Shown here: in pieces, positions 29,378 to 37,982 of the stretch
How the letters are laid out: each line of letters starts with the position of its first letter
How positions within the stretch are numbered: position 1 is the first letter of the stretch
From: Sergeia podlipaevii
Taxonomy: Eukaryota; Euglenozoa; Kinetoplastea; Trypanosomatida; Trypanosomatidae
DNA length: 55,892 bases
Direction of reading: 5' to 3'
Assembly (NCBI GenBank): GCA_030849805.1
Contig: JASANZ010002153.1
Span: 1 to 55,892, forward strand
Translations under genes and position numbers: made by a program
Notes under the pieces: generated by a model
What the model saw: only the letters and a program-made list of their open reading frames with translations
Database searches by the model: none
What the model was told of the DNA's origin: nothing

Positions 29378-29390
29378 TTGTAGATGCATG

Positions 29391-29409
29391 GAGAGAGAGA
29401 GAGAGAGAG
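29391..29409. repeat. GA dinucleotide microsatellite
   Basis: About nine GA units 14 bases after the HECT stop codon. Confidence 0.85.
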
Positions 29410-30064
29410 GATGGGTATGTAGAGGAGGAAAACACCTTTACTCTTGTGGATGGTATGACTATAAATATATATGTTATTATTATTTTTTTGTTGTTGTTGC
29501 TGAGTATCATTTATTTGAATCATGATACTTCTTCTTTGATTGTTCTTCTTGTTGTCATTGTTTGCTAAAGCGTCAATACGTGTATGGCTGATGCATGCAA
29601 CGGTACATTCGCGGAATGGTTGCACATATTTTTCCCGCCTTTGTCCTCCCTTCTTTTTTTTCTTTTTGTGGGGGGGGGGGATGCCTTACTATGGCACCTG
29701 ATTTATGATTGTTGTGTCGGGTTTGTTTTGCACTTAAAAAAAAAAATTATTCATTGATTATTTCTCTTTTTTCCTTTCTACTTTTTTTTTTGCTCTTGTT
29801 TTAGTACCAAGTACATAAATACACACATACTGGTGGTTGAGGTAGTGGACACCAGAGAACGCTGGCGTGCTGCACATTGCTGCTGGCAAAACTAAACACA
29901 TTTATTCAAGCTTTACCTTTAAAGATTAATTTAGAACTTGCAGCGTTTAAGAACTAGAAAAAAGAGAAGAAGAGGGAAGAGCGAAACTCAACAAACAGAA
30001 AGAAATTGATTGAGCCATTGGTTCTTTGGCTTAGTAAGTACTATTTTTTTTTTTGGCTCAACTC

Positions 30065-30090
<26 letters not shown>
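30065..30090. repeat. CA dinucleotide microsatellite (13 units)
   Basis: Thirteen perfect CA units upstream of the exportin-1 pyrimidine tracts. This is the longest CA array in the window. Confidence 0.92.
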
Positions 30091-30096
<6 letters not shown>

Positions 30097-30179
30097 GATA
30101 GAGAGATAAGAGCGAGAGAAGACAATAAAGAAGAAGGGAAAGAAAATATCTGAGAAGACGTACGGTGAGCATCTTCACA

Positions 30180-30241
30180 TTTTTTTCTTTTTTTCCTTTT
30201 TTTTCTTATTCCTTATATTACTACTTTTTTTTTTGGTCAAG
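30180..30241 (+). promoter_or_regulatory. Predicted spliced-leader acceptor, exportin-1
   Basis: Two long T/C tracts at 30180-30234 are followed by the first AG at 30240-30241. The 75-base leader has no ATG. Confidence 0.65.
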
Positions 30242-30315
30242 TGCTGTACGCAAGCAACATTGACGTTGCAACGGAGCACAACTGGGCAAATCACTGAAGA
30301 AAAGAAAAAAAAATC

Positions 30316-33300
30316 ATGGAGTCTATTCTGGACTTTTCTAGGCCTGTCGACGTGGCTGCCTTTGATGCTGTTCTCGCCACCCTCATGACAGGATCCCCGG
30401 CGGAAATTGATCAAGCACAGACCGTGCTGCGGGAGTTTCAAACCAACCCTGATGCCTTCTATCGTGTGGACAAGCTTCTAACGGACTCCCAATCCATGCC
30501 CACGCGATTCTTTGCTCTCCAGGTGCTTGATGAGGCGATTCTCACCCGCTGGAACACATTTTCGGAGGAAAACCAGCAAGGCATGAGAAATTTTGTGATG
30601 AACTTGATTGTCAGGGAGTGTACCACGTTTCAGCATATTAGGCAGAGCAGAGCACTACTGACCAAGATGAACGCTACTCTGGTGAGCATTGCAAAGCGGG
30701 AGTGGCCACTACGCTGGCCCAACTTTATTCAGGATATTTGCGCGAGTGCTACACCTGATGTGCCCATGGTAGAAAACAATCTTAACTTGCTCAAACTGCT
30801 GGGTGAGGAGGTGCTCACCTTTGGTGCCAAGACTCTCACGACACGCTGGCGCCAGCAGAAGAAGGAGGCACTAGCAGATGACTTTTACTACATCATGGAG
30901 CTCTGCAAGTCTGTGTTTTTTAATAGTGCGGATACGCAACTCCTGCGTGTGGCGCTGGAGACACTAGAAGTTTTTGTGCCATGGATGACTCCATCTATTA
31001 TATTTGAAGAGCAGGTGCTTGTCCGCGTCACGAGTCTCATGGTTGGCGATGACGCTGTACGTACGGCTGCGGTGCGCTGCTTTATGGAGATGTGCTCGGT
31101 AGCTCCTGAGAAGGGCGCTCAAGGCGATACACAAGCCCAACTTGTCGTGCGTGCCTTTCGTGCTGCCTTTGGGAGTATTGTCGATGCGCTGCCTACATCC
31201 CACTCGTCCTTGGCAGAGCGCACGGTGCAGCTATACGAGAGCGGCTCCGCGGTAAATGAGATGTATGTTAGCAACCTCAATCTTGTTCTTACTGCCTTTC
31301 TTCGGCAGTACTACATGCACATTTCTTACGATGATAGCCTACTGATTGGCGCACATGAGATGCTGGTTGGCATGAGCAGTATCTATGAGAAGGAACTCTT
31401 CAAGTCATGTGTGGAGTACTGGTGGTGGCTTGGTGACCACCTGCTGCGTTCTCCAGCGTCCTCAGTGAAGAAGAACCTCATGAGCAAGCTACTGCGTGTG
31501 CTTTCAGATGTGCGTTATGTGCTCATCAAGCGCATGGCGAAGCCAGAGGAGGTGGTGATAGTTGAAGACGAGGGTGAGGTGCGTCGCGAGCACATGGCCG
31601 ATGTGGAGGAGCTGCAGCTCTACGAGCTCATGCGTGAGGCTCTCATTTTTCTCACCAACCTTGACCCCAAAGACACGCGAAACATAATGATGAATCTCAT
31701 GAGCCGCCAGCTCGACCGCAGTGAGTGGTCTTGGCACAACTGCAATACGCTGTCGTGGGCTGTCGGCGCCATCTCGATGGCAATGTCAGAGGCGGATGAG
31801 AGCGAGCTCTTTGTGCATATTATTAGAGGGCTCCTACAGCTGTGCAAGGAAACCGTTGGGAAGGAGAATCGCGCCGTGGTTGCGAGCGACGTGATGTTTG
31901 TTGTTGGACAGTATCCTCGCTACCTCCGCAACCACACGAACTTTCTCTATCCGGTTGCTCGCAAGGTGTTTGAGTTTATGCATGAGACGTTCCCAGGTGT
32001 GCAGGATATGGCAGTAGATACCTTCTTGAAGCTCGCACGGCAGCTCGCGCCTTCTTTTGTGATTGTGAATAGCTCTAACTTGTCCTTTGCACAAGAAGTA
32101 GCGAGCCAGTGGACCACCATCACTGCGATGCTCTCCCCGCAGCAGGTGCAGACGTGTTTCTCCGCTGTGGGGTGTATGGTGGAGGCAGACACCAAGAAAC
32201 GACAGGGTGACATGCTGATGCTCTTCATGCAGGACACGAATGAGAACTTCAAGGTCATCACTGAGAGGGCCGCGACCGCCGGCCCTGCCTTCTGCGGTGA
32301 CTCGACGCTTATGGCGGAGCTTCTGCACTACCTACGCATCCTTAGTAGTGTGGCCGACACTTGTGGAGACGCGTTTATAAATGAAATGAATCTCATCATT
32401 CAGGACCTCTACGGTTTTTATCGTGTCTTCTCCGAGGCTCAGGCGCAGGCGGTGGTCACTGCTGGAGCGGCCGGATTGGCAACGCAGGAGGCGAAGTACC
32501 TGCGCCTTGCAAAGCGCGAGATATTACGCATTTTTGAGCGTTTTGTCACTCACACACGACAGATGGACTTTGTCGCAGCCAGTTGCATGCCGGACATTTT
32601 CACAGTGGTGCTGCTTGATTATGAAAACGCCATCCCCGAGGCTCGCGAGGCTGGTGCACTAGCTCTGGCTGCAGCGTGCGTGCGTACACTGCGCACTCGG
32701 CTGCTTGACAGCTGTGCCGCCATCCTTGACCACACGTTCAACCCCACGGTGGCCATGATCTCTAACAATATGGAGAGCTACCCGGAGTTTCGCGTGAACC
32801 TCTTTAAACTGCTTCAGGCGCTGAATGAATTCTGCTTCGAGGCTTTCATTAACTACTCCTCAACACACGAAGACGTACTTGGTGGGATGCTGTGGGCAAT
32901 CAAGCACACAGACTACCCAACAATGTCAACTGGCCTCGAGACGCTCAATCTATTTCTTGAAAACGTTGCCAGCTCAGAGTACGCAGAACCGTTTTACATG
33001 GCCTACATCCACCGCATTTTCGTTGAGGTGATGGTGGCATCTATGGACAATCTTCACGCCGCCGGCTTTGAACTGCACTGCAGCATCATGCAGAAGTTAT
33101 TTGCCATATCTGACATGGTTCCCGGTGAAGCGCCAGTGCTGGGCCGAAGTGCAATTCTCAGTTTTCTGCAGGAGAATCTGCGAGTTATTCCCACCCTCAC
33201 GGACTCCTCGATTGCTCAGTTTGTCTCGCGCTGCTATGAGCTCTATAATGATGACAAGCAGTTCCGCTTGTGGGTGGCAGACTTTCTCATTGAGGTTAAG

Positions 33301-33486
33301 GTGTGGGGTGCAGAGCAGGAGAACAACTTGCTAGAGCATGAGGAGCGTAAGAAGCGGGAGGAAACCATTCCTGGCTTTGCTAAACTGAACACTAGTGACC
33401 CGGCGCCGAATCCGTTCACTGCCGCCAATAACAGCACAGCAGCTTCGCAGTACATGCAAGCTATGCAGCAACAGCTCCTTCTTTAA
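30316..33486 (+). CDS. XPO1: Exportin-1 (CRM1) nuclear export receptor
   Basis: A 1056-aa HEAT-repeat karyopherin, full length for CRM1. It exports leucine-rich NES cargo and RNPs with Ran-GTP. The N-terminal importin-beta-like region and CRIME-type block (REWPLRWPNFIQDI, about 120-133) are clear. The NES-groove segment QLCKETVGKENRAVVASDVM through VGQYPRYLRNH and KVFEFMHET aligns without gaps to human groove residues 526-574. Cys510 corresponds to human Cys528, the leptomycin-reactive Cys, and the groove residues equivalent to K534, A541, M545, F561, V565, K568 and F572 are kept. The later YPEFRVNLFKLLQALNEFCFEAF block is also typical. The C-terminus is shorter and Asn/Ala/Gln-rich. The ATG is the first after the predicted acceptor. 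Confidence 0.97.
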   Translation: MESILDFSRPVDVAAFDAVLATLMTGSPAEIDQAQTVLREFQTNPDAFYRVDKLLTDSQSMPTRFFALQVLDEAILTRWNTFSEENQQGMRNFVMNLIVRECTTFQHIRQSRALLTKMNATLVSIAKREWPLRWPNFIQDICASATPDVPMVENNLNLLKLLGEEVLTFGAKTLTTRWRQQKKEALADDFYYIMELCKSVFFNSADTQLLRVALETLEVFVPWMTPSIIFEEQVLVRVTSLMVGDDAVRTAAVRCFMEMCSVAPEKGAQGDTQAQLVVRAFRAAFGSIVDALPTSHSSLAERTVQLYESGSAVNEMYVSNLNLVLTAFLRQYYMHISYDDSLLIGAHEMLVGMSSIYEKELFKSCVEYWWWLGDHLLRSPASSVKKNLMSKLLRVLSDVRYVLIKRMAKPEEVVIVEDEGEVRREHMADVEELQLYELMREALIFLTNLDPKDTRNIMMNLMSRQLDRSEWSWHNCNTLSWAVGAISMAMSEADESELFVHIIRGLLQLCKETVGKENRAVVASDVMFVVGQYPRYLRNHTNFLYPVARKVFEFMHETFPGVQDMAVDTFLKLARQLAPSFVIVNSSNLSFAQEVASQWTTITAMLSPQQVQTCFSAVGCMVEADTKKRQGDMLMLFMQDTNENFKVITERAATAGPAFCGDSTLMAELLHYLRILSSVADTCGDAFINEMNLIIQDLYGFYRVFSEAQAQAVVTAGAAGLATQEAKYLRLAKREILRIFERFVTHTRQMDFVAASCMPDIFTVVLLDYENAIPEAREAGALALAAACVRTLRTRLLDSCAAILDHTFNPTVAMISNNMESYPEFRVNLFKLLQALNEFCFEAFINYSSTHEDVLGGMLWAIKHTDYPTMSTGLETLNLFLENVASSEYAEPFYMAYIHRIFVEVMVASMDNLHAAGFELHCSIMQKLFAISDMVPGEAPVLGRSAILSFLQENLRVIPTLTDSSIAQFVSRCYELYNDDKQFRLWVADFLIEVKVWGAEQENNLLEHEERKKREETIPGFAKLNTSDPAPNPFTAANNSTAASQYMQAMQQQLLL

Positions 33487-34102
33487 ACAAAATATTGAGA
33501 GGAGAGGAGGAGGTAATGATGATAGCAGATAAAATGTTGCATAGTTAAACTTTCTAATGCGCTAAGTTGCGGTTATTTGGCAAATCTGAAAGCTAGATTA
33601 CATGCTCCGGGAGAGGGGGAGGGAGGCACACGTGTTGGCTCTCATGAAGTGTTGCGTGGAGTCTGTTTAATGGAATATTCGTTAAACACAGCGGCGTGCG
33701 CTGGTGTTGTGTTATTATTGTTACTATAATAATTCTTTTTTTTTTTTTAGATACTGTGCGATAATTTATTTAACAGAGAAAAACTTTTCAAAAACAAAGG
33801 ACGATGGTCTTTCTTGCTTTCCCTGTAACATTTGTGTCCATATGCTTCTGTACGCATTTTTCGTTGTCTCCATTTTTTTTTCTTTGTGCGTACTGAGGGA
33901 ACGTTATGTCAATGCATTTTTATTACTCTTATTTTTCTTTGTATCTTCTCTATTGTCCTACAGCAGGTTGTTGTTTTTTGAAGCTGTTAGAAGAGCGGCT
34001 TCGGTGCTAGTTAGGAAACCTCTATATTAGTGTTGTCGTTTTTTTTTTTTGACACTCATCATTATTTTCTTGAGGTTTTTTAGTAATACGCTAGGCTTCA
34101 CG

Positions 34103-34126
34103 CACACACACACACACACACACACA
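34103..34126. repeat. CA dinucleotide microsatellite (12 units)
   Basis: Twelve perfect CA units upstream of the first carrier gene. Confidence 0.92.
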
Positions 34127-34420
34127 TTTCTCTCCATTATAGAGAGGCGGCGATAAAGAGAAGGAGTCTTTTATTTTTTTCTTTAGTCTTTGAGGAAGAA
34201 CATTATTGTTATTGTTGGTACATTCGTTTCGTAGGACATATATTCTCTTTCTCTTTCTATTTTTTTTTACACATATAGATATATAACCGTTGTGTGAAGG
34301 GAAAGAAAGAAAAGAGCGTTTCTTCACGCGCATACCCCCTCAAGCGCACGATATTGATTGATATTAGTTCAACTGTATACACTTGCTTCTCTTCTAATAA
34401 TACACATTAATAACAATAAT

Positions 34421-34430
34421 TTTTTTTTAG
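34421..34430 (+). promoter_or_regulatory. Predicted spliced-leader acceptor, first carrier
   Basis: A T-run ends in AG at 34429-34430, only 11 bases before the ATG at 34442. This decides the start, because the open frame extends 28 codons further upstream. Confidence 0.7.
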
Positions 34431-34441
34431 GCGAGGGCCAC

Positions 34442-35488
34442 ATGACGGAGACTGTCTCACGCATGGCACCAGCAGCGAACAGTGTAGCAAGCAGTAGTGT
34501 GTCGAGTGGCACGCGTAACTTCACACTTTGTCAGCTGACGGAAAATAGCGAGCAGGTCGACACGCGGGCGGCTATTGGGGTTCACGCACCAGTGTTAATT
34601 CACACCATTAGCTCTCAGTTTGCCTCAGCCGCGAGCACGTCTGCCTTTTACCCATTTGATGTACTCAAAACCCGCTTTATGTCTCAAGATGGAACGGCAC
34701 ACCGGCAACACAATGGACAAACGTACCACTCCATATCGCGCTCGCTGCAGGCGATCTACAAGGAAGAAGGCCTGCGTACGCTGTTTCGTGGGTGTCCTGT
34801 GGCATTGTTTGGATCCGTGACGGCCTGGGGTATTTACATGTTTCTCTATCGTAGTCTGTGCAACATGACCGAGTTCACTTCTTATTTCAGCCGTAGTGGC
34901 GTGTCTATAGTGTCGAGTCTTATCTCTTCATTTATTGCCTGCCCGATATTTCTTATCAAGTCCCGTATGCAGCTCGAAGAGGCGACGCGAAGTTGCTACT
35001 ACCGCACTTTTCGTGGGGGATTGCAGCACGCTATCCGTACTTCTGGCGTACGTTCGCTCTGGCGTGGGGTATCATTGCAGCTCGTGCTAGTCTTTCCAAA
35101 CGCACTTGGACTACCTACATACGATTTCCTCAAGTCAAAAATACTCAACTATCACTACACATGCAATCACGCTCAGTGTGATCTTACACTGCCAGAGGTT
35201 TTTGCATGTTCAGCGACCACGAAGTTTTTTCTCGCCATCATGTCACACCCTCTTGTCATGCTTCGAGTGCGGCTGCAAGACCAACGTGCTCGTACTGGCG
35301 AAGTACAGTACAAGACGCTCTCGCAAACGGCGCTTACTGTGTTGAAGACGCAAGGTATGAGGGGCATGTACCGCGGCTTCACCACCACTCTGGTTCATTC
35401 ACTGCCGCGGTCACTGATGCACTACGTCATCTACGAAAAGGCACTCAATATGCTTTGCCATCAGTACAACTATGTACGATGTAGCTAG
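34442..35488 (+). CDS. Mitochondrial carrier family protein, SLC25A32-like (copy 1)
   Basis: A 348-aa three-repeat mitochondrial carrier of the inner membrane. The matrix signature motifs are PFDVLKTR (71-78), PIFLIKSR (168-175) and PLVMLRVR (270-277). Only the first keeps the acidic residue. Loss in repeats two and three, together with RLQDQRAR after the third motif, SQDG after the first and the RGCPVALFGSVTAWGIYMFLY block, points to the SLC25A32 folate/FAD (and NAD/pyrimidine-nucleotide) branch. FAD, folate or NAD transport is inferred from the family and is not proven. About 55 disordered residues precede the first repeat. The next gene is a diverged paralogue in tandem. The start follows from the acceptor at 34430. 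Confidence 0.88.
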   Translation: MTETVSRMAPAANSVASSSVSSGTRNFTLCQLTENSEQVDTRAAIGVHAPVLIHTISSQFASAASTSAFYPFDVLKTRFMSQDGTAHRQHNGQTYHSISRSLQAIYKEEGLRTLFRGCPVALFGSVTAWGIYMFLYRSLCNMTEFTSYFSRSGVSIVSSLISSFIACPIFLIKSRMQLEEATRSCYYRTFRGGLQHAIRTSGVRSLWRGVSLQLVLVFPNALGLPTYDFLKSKILNYHYTCNHAQCDLTLPEVFACSATTKFFLAIMSHPLVMLRVRLQDQRARTGEVQYKTLSQTALTVLKTQGMRGMYRGFTTTLVHSLPRSLMHYVIYEKALNMLCHQYNYVRCS

Positions 35489-36184
35489 ACATAGTTGGTG
35501 ACACACTCATCTTTGTTACTTCATATAGTCACTTGTGGATACACAAACACTTTATCTCTTTATTTGCACTTGAAGGAATGCAAGATGAGGGTGGGAAAAG
35601 CGAGTTGGATTCATCAACCTCAAAGAAAGTGAAAGAAGCCAGGGAAGGAAGCCAACCACTATCGCCGCGATTTTGAAAGCACTAATTGCTTTTTTTTCTC
35701 TCTTTAAATTAATTGGTATTGCTTACCTTGGGGAACACAGCTGCGCGTGTGACGCGACTGTGCACAGCCATCGAACGTTGATATTCCATTATAAAATTTT
35801 TTTTATTATTTTTGTACACTTTATAGATCACAAATATTTTTTTAAAAAACAAGACATTTTTTTTTTTTTTTGGTGGTGTACATGCAAAATGTTTACTTTC
35901 TCCATTTTTTTACATTATAAGCGAAAATAGCAAATGGCAGCTTTTCAAACTTTTACGTTCATTGTGCACTGCATCAAATATTCCGACATCTTTATCCATA
36001 TTCGTTTGAACTGTCTCTATCAAAACTTTCAGTGCAGAGGCTCTGAGCTTAAATATTCACGTATATCGTCGTGTCACTAAGACTTTTAGAGATAGCAGAG
36101 GTTATTGAAGGGTTTCACACACACACACAAAAAAAAAAAAACAGGAGAAGTTAGAGAGCAAAGTCACTTCAAAAGTGGGTAAAA
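35489..36184. other. Intergenic spacer between the two carrier genes
   Basis: No gene and no remnant of a third carrier copy seen. T-runs near 35802 and 35858-35871, then a CA/A-run at 36118-36140. The acceptor is predicted at 36031-36032. Confidence 0.65.
35999..36032 (+). promoter_or_regulatory. Predicted spliced-leader acceptor, second carrier
   Basis: Pyrimidine-rich sequence ending in ctttcag, AG at 36031-36032. This leaves a leader of about 150 bases. Confidence 0.45.
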
Positions 36185-37222
36185 ATGAGCTCAAAAGAGG
36201 GTAGGGAGAAGCCTAACAAGGTACAGCACACCCTTGCCTCACAATGTGCCACGGCCATGAGCACAATCATTATTTATCCTGTGGATGTGGTGAGAACTCG
36301 CTATCTCTCACAAGATGGCACTCAGCAGCGTCAACACAATGGACAGACATATCAGTCAATCCGCCGGTCTTTTAAAGTGATCGCGCAGGAAGAAGGCAGC
36401 GTACGACCGTTCTTTCGTGGGTGTCATGTGTCTGTGCTAGGTTCGGTGTGCTCGTGGGGAGTGTACATGTTCCTTTACCGCTGGCAGTGCGAGTGGTGGG
36501 CAGCTCGTAGGGAGGCACGAAGTGCTAGAAGAGTTGCTAACAATGGCACTAACGAGTCCGAGCTCACGGCGCCGCTCTCGCTGTCTGCAACGATGGATAC
36601 TCTACTAGAACGCTTTGGTTTCTCTATCATCGCCAGCTGCACGTGCGCTGTCGTGTGCAATCCCATCTGGCTTCTCAAAACGCGCATGCAGTTGGAAGAG
36701 GCCTCTATGCACACGCCAGTCAGCGAGCGTCACTATCGCACATTTCGTGGGGGTCTTTTATACACTATCCGCACCACCGGTGTACGCTCGCTCTGGCGTG
36801 GAAGTTCAGCTCAAGTGCTTCTTGGCGTTCCAAACGCCTTCAACCTCCCCATATATGACACCTTGAAGGCGTACATGCTCGCTGCAACAGGCAAGACAAA
36901 TTTGTCGACTATCGATGTGTGCTTTTGCTCTACCGTCACCAAAGTGATGCTTGCCGTTGTGTGCCATCCCATCATGCTGCTCAAGACAAGGCTTCAGGAT
37001 CATCGTGCTCGAGTTGGAGATGTTAAGTACACCTCGCTCGTGCAGTCCGCCAAGACCTCCCTTGCTCTAGGAGGCTTTTCAGGGATGTATCGAGGCATCC
37101 TACCATCGCTGCTGCAGACGGTGCCCCGTTCTGTGCTTATGTTTGTGTTTTACGAGAAATTTCTTCAACTGTCCACGTCTCCGAAGGGTGCGCAATGGAC
37201 AAAAGGCGGAGCCGCAAAGTAG
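36185..37222 (+). CDS. Mitochondrial carrier family protein, SLC25A32-like (copy 2)
   Basis: A 345-aa tandem paralogue of the preceding carrier. Motifs are PVDVVRTR (32-39), PIWLLKTR (160-167) and PIMLLKTR (262-269); PIW in repeat two is typical of folate/FAD/NAD/pyrimidine-nucleotide carriers. It shares SQDGTxxRQHNGQTYxSI and the RGCxVxxxGSVxxWGxYMFLYR block with copy 1. It lacks the N-terminal extension of copy 1 but has an extra basic/Ser-rich insert of about 35 residues (about 105-135) between repeats one and two. This pattern of conserved helices with variable loops suggests an old duplication and possibly different substrates. The ATG at 36185 is the first after the predicted acceptor. 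Confidence 0.88.
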   Translation: MSSKEGREKPNKVQHTLASQCATAMSTIIIYPVDVVRTRYLSQDGTQQRQHNGQTYQSIRRSFKVIAQEEGSVRPFFRGCHVSVLGSVCSWGVYMFLYRWQCEWWAARREARSARRVANNGTNESELTAPLSLSATMDTLLERFGFSIIASCTCAVVCNPIWLLKTRMQLEEASMHTPVSERHYRTFRGGLLYTIRTTGVRSLWRGSSAQVLLGVPNAFNLPIYDTLKAYMLAATGKTNLSTIDVCFCSTVTKVMLAVVCHPIMLLKTRLQDHRARVGDVKYTSLVQSAKTSLALGGFSGMYRGILPSLLQTVPRSVLMFVFYEKFLQLSTSPKGAQWTKGGAAK

Positions 37223-37982
37223 CATTTATCAATGGGCCAGATTGACTGTTGTCTCTACACTCCCATCAACAGAAACTATTTCCTCCCCCCCCCCTCTCCG
37301 TCTTCCCTCGTCAACGCTTTTGTCCTTTATATATGTTCTCTCTGGAAGCATGAAGACAAAGGCATAACTACTAAATTCTTTCTTGGCGTAAAGCTTTGGA
37401 TCTTTCTTTTATTTTTGCACATATTAACTCATTACTACATAAAATTGGGTGTGCTGCTTCTCACAAATAGCAATCAACTATGTATACAGCGTCGGGTATA
37501 TATTGCAGCTGATGTACTCTACGCTTTTCATACTTACTCAAGGAGTATGGTGAAACTCTCAGTACCCAGCGAGTTTTGTTCCGCAACTTTCAAGCCTGCT
37601 CGGCTCCCGTATTGTCCTCACCCTACGATCTTCCTCTTTAATTTTTCTCTTATATAGTTTTGAAGTCTTGTTTATATATTTTTTTTCTTTTTTTAAAAGG
37701 AATTTTATTATCAGTTCACGATTGCACACAAGAAGAGAGTTACATAGCTTCTTGTAGCCGAAGCTTCTTACACAATCATTTTCTTTTTTTCTGCTACATT
37801 TTTGCGCTTACACGCGTACAAATCCTCTAAAATACAGGTAATACATTAGAGTGTACTGTGTGTTTGTCTTTTCTTTTTGCATTTATATATGCATATACAA
37901 ATATATTAGATTTACCAACCCCTATTGCCCTGAACGGTGTGTGCCTACACATTTACCCTACAGAGAGAGAAATCGAAAGGCA
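37223..37982. other. Intergenic spacer, carrier to large repeat-protein gene
   Basis: No accepted gene. Contains a C9 run near 37286-37294. The open frame 37232-37657 has no convincing start and hydrophobic low-complexity content. Candidate acceptors for the next gene are AG 37836-37837 and 37962-37963. If the first is used, a six-codon upstream ORF (37889-37909) lies in the leader. Confidence 0.6.
37780..37837 (+). promoter_or_regulatory. Candidate spliced-leader acceptor, repeat-protein gene
   Basis: A T/C tract near 37780-37804 and further pyrimidine-rich sequence end at aatacag, AG 37836-37837. AG 37962-37963 is an alternative nearer the ATG. Confidence 0.45.

Larger units (their letters stand above)
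29378..30315. other. Intergenic spacer, HECT ligase to exportin-1
   Basis: No gene. Contains a GA array at 29391-29409, a G11 run at 29670-29680, a CA array at 30065-30090 and strong T tracts just before the exportin gene. Confidence 0.65.
33487..34441. other. Intergenic spacer, exportin-1 to first carrier
   Basis: No gene. T-rich, with a CA array at 34103-34126. The open frame around 33704-34030 encodes Phe/Leu runs and is not accepted. The carrier acceptor lies at 34429-34430. Confidence 0.65.

Noticed and set aside
31990..32030. Apparent loss of the leptomycin Cys in the exportin DMAVDTF segment
   Set aside because: Aligning the whole groove shows the reactive Cys is the one in QLCKET (residue 510), which is present; the DMAVDTF position is a different Cys in human CRM1.
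37232..37657. Forward open frame of 141 codons after the second carrier
   Set aside because: Low-complexity hydrophobic content with no convincing acceptor-to-start arrangement.
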